Assembly (NCBI GenBank): GCA_022561895.1
Contig: JADFQH010000179.1
Coordinates: forward strand, 1 to 6,381
Direction of reading: 5' to 3'
Length of the DNA stretch: 6,381 nt
From: Methanobacteriota archaeon
GTDB lineage: Archaea > Halobacteriota > Halobacteria > Halobacteriales > Halalkalicoccaceae
A model generated the notes under the pieces. It was given only the letters and a program-made list of their open reading frames with translations, had not been told where the DNA came from and made no database searches. Below, piece after piece: positions 3,953 to 6,381 of the stretch (its first letter is position 1; each line of letters opens with the position of its first letter). The position numbers were made by a program, and so were the translations under genes.

Positions 3953-6381
3953 ATGACCAACCACGCTAGCCCGAGGACTACCCAGCGGGGGCTCGCGGAC
4001 CCGGCCGACGAGCGATCGAACTGCGGCGTCGGGGTCGTGATGGATATGAACGGGGGGGCCGGAAACGAGGTTATCGCCGACGGGCTCGAACTCCTTTCGA
4101 ATCTCGAACACCGGGGGACGACGGGCGCAGAGGCGGCGACCGGCGACGGCGCAGGCATCCTGCTCCAGCGCCCTGACGATTACTTCGAGGCGGTTCTCGA
4201 CTGCGATCTTCCCGAGACGTACGCCGTTGGCTCGCTCTTTTTTCCACAGGACGAGGACGCCCGCGAGGAACTCACGGATCTCGTCGAAGACGAACTCACA
4301 GAACAGGGTATGGAGGTGTTCGCGTGGCGTGACGTCCCCACCGACAACAGCGAGATCGGCCAGACCGCGCTCGATTCCGAGCCGGACGTCTGGCAGTGTT
4401 TTCTACAACCACAAGGACTGTCCGAAAGCGAGTTCGATCGTGCGCTCTACGTCGGCCGCCGGGCGATCGAAAACCGAATCGAGTCCGAAGAAAACGAGGA
4501 GTGGGATCGGTTTTACGTCTGTTCGCTGGATCGGAAAACGATCGTTTACAAGGGTCTGCTGAAGGGCGAACAGGTCCCGAAATACTATCCCGAGCTGACT
4601 GACGAGCGGATGCGTTCGACGTTCATCATGGTCCACGAGCGGTTTTCGACCAACACATTGGGCGCGTGGCATCTCGCCCATCCCTACAGGAACATCATTC
4701 ACAACGGCGAGATCAACACGATCAAGGGCAACATCAACTGGATGCGCGCTCGTGAGACGGACATCGCACACGAAAAACTCGACACTGAGGCGATCAGGCC
4801 GATCATCAAAAGCGATGACCAGAGCGACACCGCAAGCGTGGACAACGCCCTCGAACTCCTCATGCAGGGCGGGCGGGATCTGCCCCACGCACTCAGGATG
4901 CTCATCCCCGAAGCGTGGCGCGACGAGGCGAACGCGCTCACGGGCGCTCGCCGAGAGTGGTACGACTTTCACGCGAACCTGATCGAGCCGTGGGACGGTC
5001 CCGCGCTCGTGGCCGCCACCGACGGGGAGCGCGTCGGCGCAGTACTGGATCGAAACGGATTCCGGCCCTGTCGCTACGATATAACCACTGATAACACCCT
5101 CGTGATGGCGAGCGAGGCGGGCGCGGTTTCGCTCGATCCCAGTGAGATCACGGAGCGCGGTCGGCTCCAGCCAGGCCAGCTCTTTCTCGCCGATCCCAAG
5201 GAGGGCCGGGTCATCCCCGACGAGGAGGTGTTCGAGGAGCTGACCGACGAGAAGTACGGCGAGTGGATTGCCGAGAACCAGCTCAACGTCAACGATCTCG
5301 CGGACGATATCGTAGAACAGGGTTCGACGGACGACCTGCCGCGCCCGGACGACCTCACCGTATCGGAGCTCGACGGCGATCTCCGGAGCTTACAGGCCGC
5401 CTTCGGCTACACCCACGACGAACTCGACAACCTCTTGGAACCGATGGCAAAGAAGGGTAAGGACCCCGTGGGTTCGATGGGCGACGACACTCCTCTATCA
5501 GTTCTCTCGGATTTCAACCGCCCGCTGTTTTCGTACTTCAAGCAGCTGTTCGCACAGGTGACGAACCCGCCGCTCGATTACATCCGCGAGGAGCTGGTCA
5601 CGTCGATGGAGAGTCGGCTGGGCCACCAGCGAAATCTTCTTGCCGAGTCGCCCGGCCACGCCCGCCAGCTCGTCGTTGACTCGCCGATCCTCTCGGATTC
5701 CCAGTTACAATCGATTGCGGATCTCGACCGCGAGGGGATTTCATCGAGCGTTATCGACATCACCTACAGTTCAGATGAGGATCTCGAACGTGCGGTTGAA
5801 TCGGTTCGCGAAGCGGCCGTCGAGGCGATAGAGGGGGGAAGCGAAATTCTCGTGCTCTCGGATCGGACGACGAGCCCCGATCGAGTGGCGATCCCGAGCC
5901 TGCTCGCGACGGGCGCGGTCCATCACCATCTCGTTCGCAACGGGCTTCGCAATCACACGGGGCTAGTCGTCGAGTCGGGTGATCCCCGAACAGTCCACCA
6001 GGTGTCGACACTTGTAGGATACGGCGCGGGTGCGGTCAATCCGTACCTCGCCTACCGGACCCTCGAGGACCTGCATCGCCAGGGCGTTTTCCCGGACTCG
6101 GTGGACGTCAAGACGGCCGAGAAGAACTACATCAAGGCCGCCAACAAGGGGCTGCTGAAGATCATCTCCAAGATGGGGATCTCGACCCTTCACAGCTACC
6201 GTGGCGCCCAGATATTCGAGGCCGTGGGTCTGAGCCAGGAGCTGGTGGACAAGCACTTCACCTGGACGGCCTCCCGCATCGGCGGCATCGGCACGGAGTC
6301 CATAGAGGAAGACGTGCTTCGCCGCCACCGGCATGCGTATCTGGAGACCGAGGTCGCGGCCAACTCGGACCTGGAGCCGGG
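3953..6381 (+). CDS. gltB: Glutamate synthase large subunit (GltB), 5' part, 809 codons, continues past the window
   Basis: Makes glutamate from glutamine and 2-oxoglutarate; with glutamine synthetase it forms the ammonia-assimilation cycle in the cytoplasm. Residues 1-23 look like a short propeptide before Cys24 (NCGVGVV), the expected N-terminal nucleophile of the class II amidotransferase domain. That domain continues with HRGTTGAEAATGDGAGIL (53-70), RSTFIMVHERFSTNT (221-235), NGEINTIKGNINWM (from 251) and DRNGFRPCRY (366-375). The central domain has DDTPLSVLSDFNRPLFSYF, then KQLFAQVTNPP (from 511), and the linker to the FMN domain has NKGLLKIISKMGISTLHSYR and GAQIFEAVGL (about 732-760). 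The family is usually near 1,500 residues; the FMN and iron-sulphur parts lie beyond the window. The next in-frame ATGs fall inside the conserved domain, after Cys24, so the ATG at 3953 is the only sensible start. The frame stays open to the last base. Codon choice shifts after about 6100. Confidence 0.97.
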   Translation, partial: MTNHASPRTTQRGLADPADERSNCGVGVVMDMNGGAGNEVIADGLELLSNLEHRGTTGAEAATGDGAGILLQRPDDYFEAVLDCDLPETYAVGSLFFPQDEDAREELTDLVEDELTEQGMEVFAWRDVPTDNSEIGQTALDSEPDVWQCFLQPQGLSESEFDRALYVGRRAIENRIESEENEEWDRFYVCSLDRKTIVYKGLLKGEQVPKYYPELTDERMRSTFIMVHERFSTNTLGAWHLAHPYRNIIHNGEINTIKGNINWMRARETDIAHEKLDTEAIRPIIKSDDQSDTASVDNALELLMQGGRDLPHALRMLIPEAWRDEANALTGARREWYDFHANLIEPWDGPALVAATDGERVGAVLDRNGFRPCRYDITTDNTLVMASEAGAVSLDPSEITERGRLQPGQLFLADPKEGRVIPDEEVFEELTDEKYGEWIAENQLNVNDLADDIVEQGSTDDLPRPDDLTVSELDGDLRSLQAAFGYTHDELDNLLEPMAKKGKDPVGSMGDDTPLSVLSDFNRPLFSYFKQLFAQVTNPPLDYIREELVTSMESRLGHQRNLLAESPGHARQLVVDSPILSDSQLQSIADLDREGISSSVIDITYSSDEDLERAVESVREAAVEAIEGGSEILVLSDRTTSPDRVAIPSLLATGAVHHHLVRNGLRNHTGLVVESGDPRTVHQVSTLVGYGAGAVNPYLAYRTLEDLHRQGVFPDSVDVKTAEKNYIKAANKGLLKIISKMGISTLHSYRGAQIFEAVGLSQELVDKHFTWTASRIGGIGTESIEEDVLRRHRHAYLETEVAANSDLEP

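Noticed and set aside
4403..4972. 189-codon open frame on the minus strand
   Set aside because: It lies entirely antisense to the conserved amidotransferase domain of gltB; long antisense frames are usual in GC-rich haloarchaeal genes. No promoter or recognisable motif.
1..6381. CRISPR array, tRNA or rRNA genes
   Set aside because: No regularly spaced repeats, and no cloverleaf-like or rRNA-like sequence was seen on either strand by eye.

Overview
The window looks like chromosome from a halophilic archaeon (class Halobacteria). The supporting signs are acidic proteins rich in Asp and Glu, GC-rich codons in the core genes, an archaeal/eukaryotic-type prolyl-tRNA synthetase, and start codons about 26-28 bases after TATA-like boxes with no ribosome binding site, as expected for leaderless transcripts. 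No genus can be named with confidence.

Layout. Positions 1-140 (minus strand) hold the first 46 codons of a gene that leaves the window. A short divergent promoter region (141-264) separates it from proS (265-1719, plus). A 1.0-kb accessory segment follows, carrying a two-gene toxin-antitoxin-like operon: a winged-helix protein (1901-2272) overlapping a PemK/MazF-like protein (2265-2609). Next comes an AT-rich promoter (about 2705-2823) and a decayed gene for a Tat-exported protein with two frameshifts (2824-3679). A hairpin and a gene-free stretch (3680-3952) lead to the 5' 809 codons of gltB, the large subunit of glutamate synthase (3953 to the window end).

The most notable signal is that the last 17 codons of proS occur twice: inside the intact gene (1669-1719) and again 985 bp downstream (2654-2704), just after the toxin-antitoxin pair. 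The copies share a 29-bp identical core. To the right of the core they differ at six positions, every one synonymous, down to a different stop codon. To the left of the second copy the homology stops abruptly. This is the pattern expected when an element carrying its own proS 3' end integrates site-specifically into proS, restores the reading frame with its own codons and displaces the original gene end. No recombinase gene is present, so the segment would be a very small non-autonomous element or a deletion remnant whose only recognisable cargo is the toxin-antitoxin-like pair.

proS and gltB are ordinary core metabolism (translation; ammonia assimilation). The stretch between them, about 1720-3900, is an accessory island with signs of transfer and decay.
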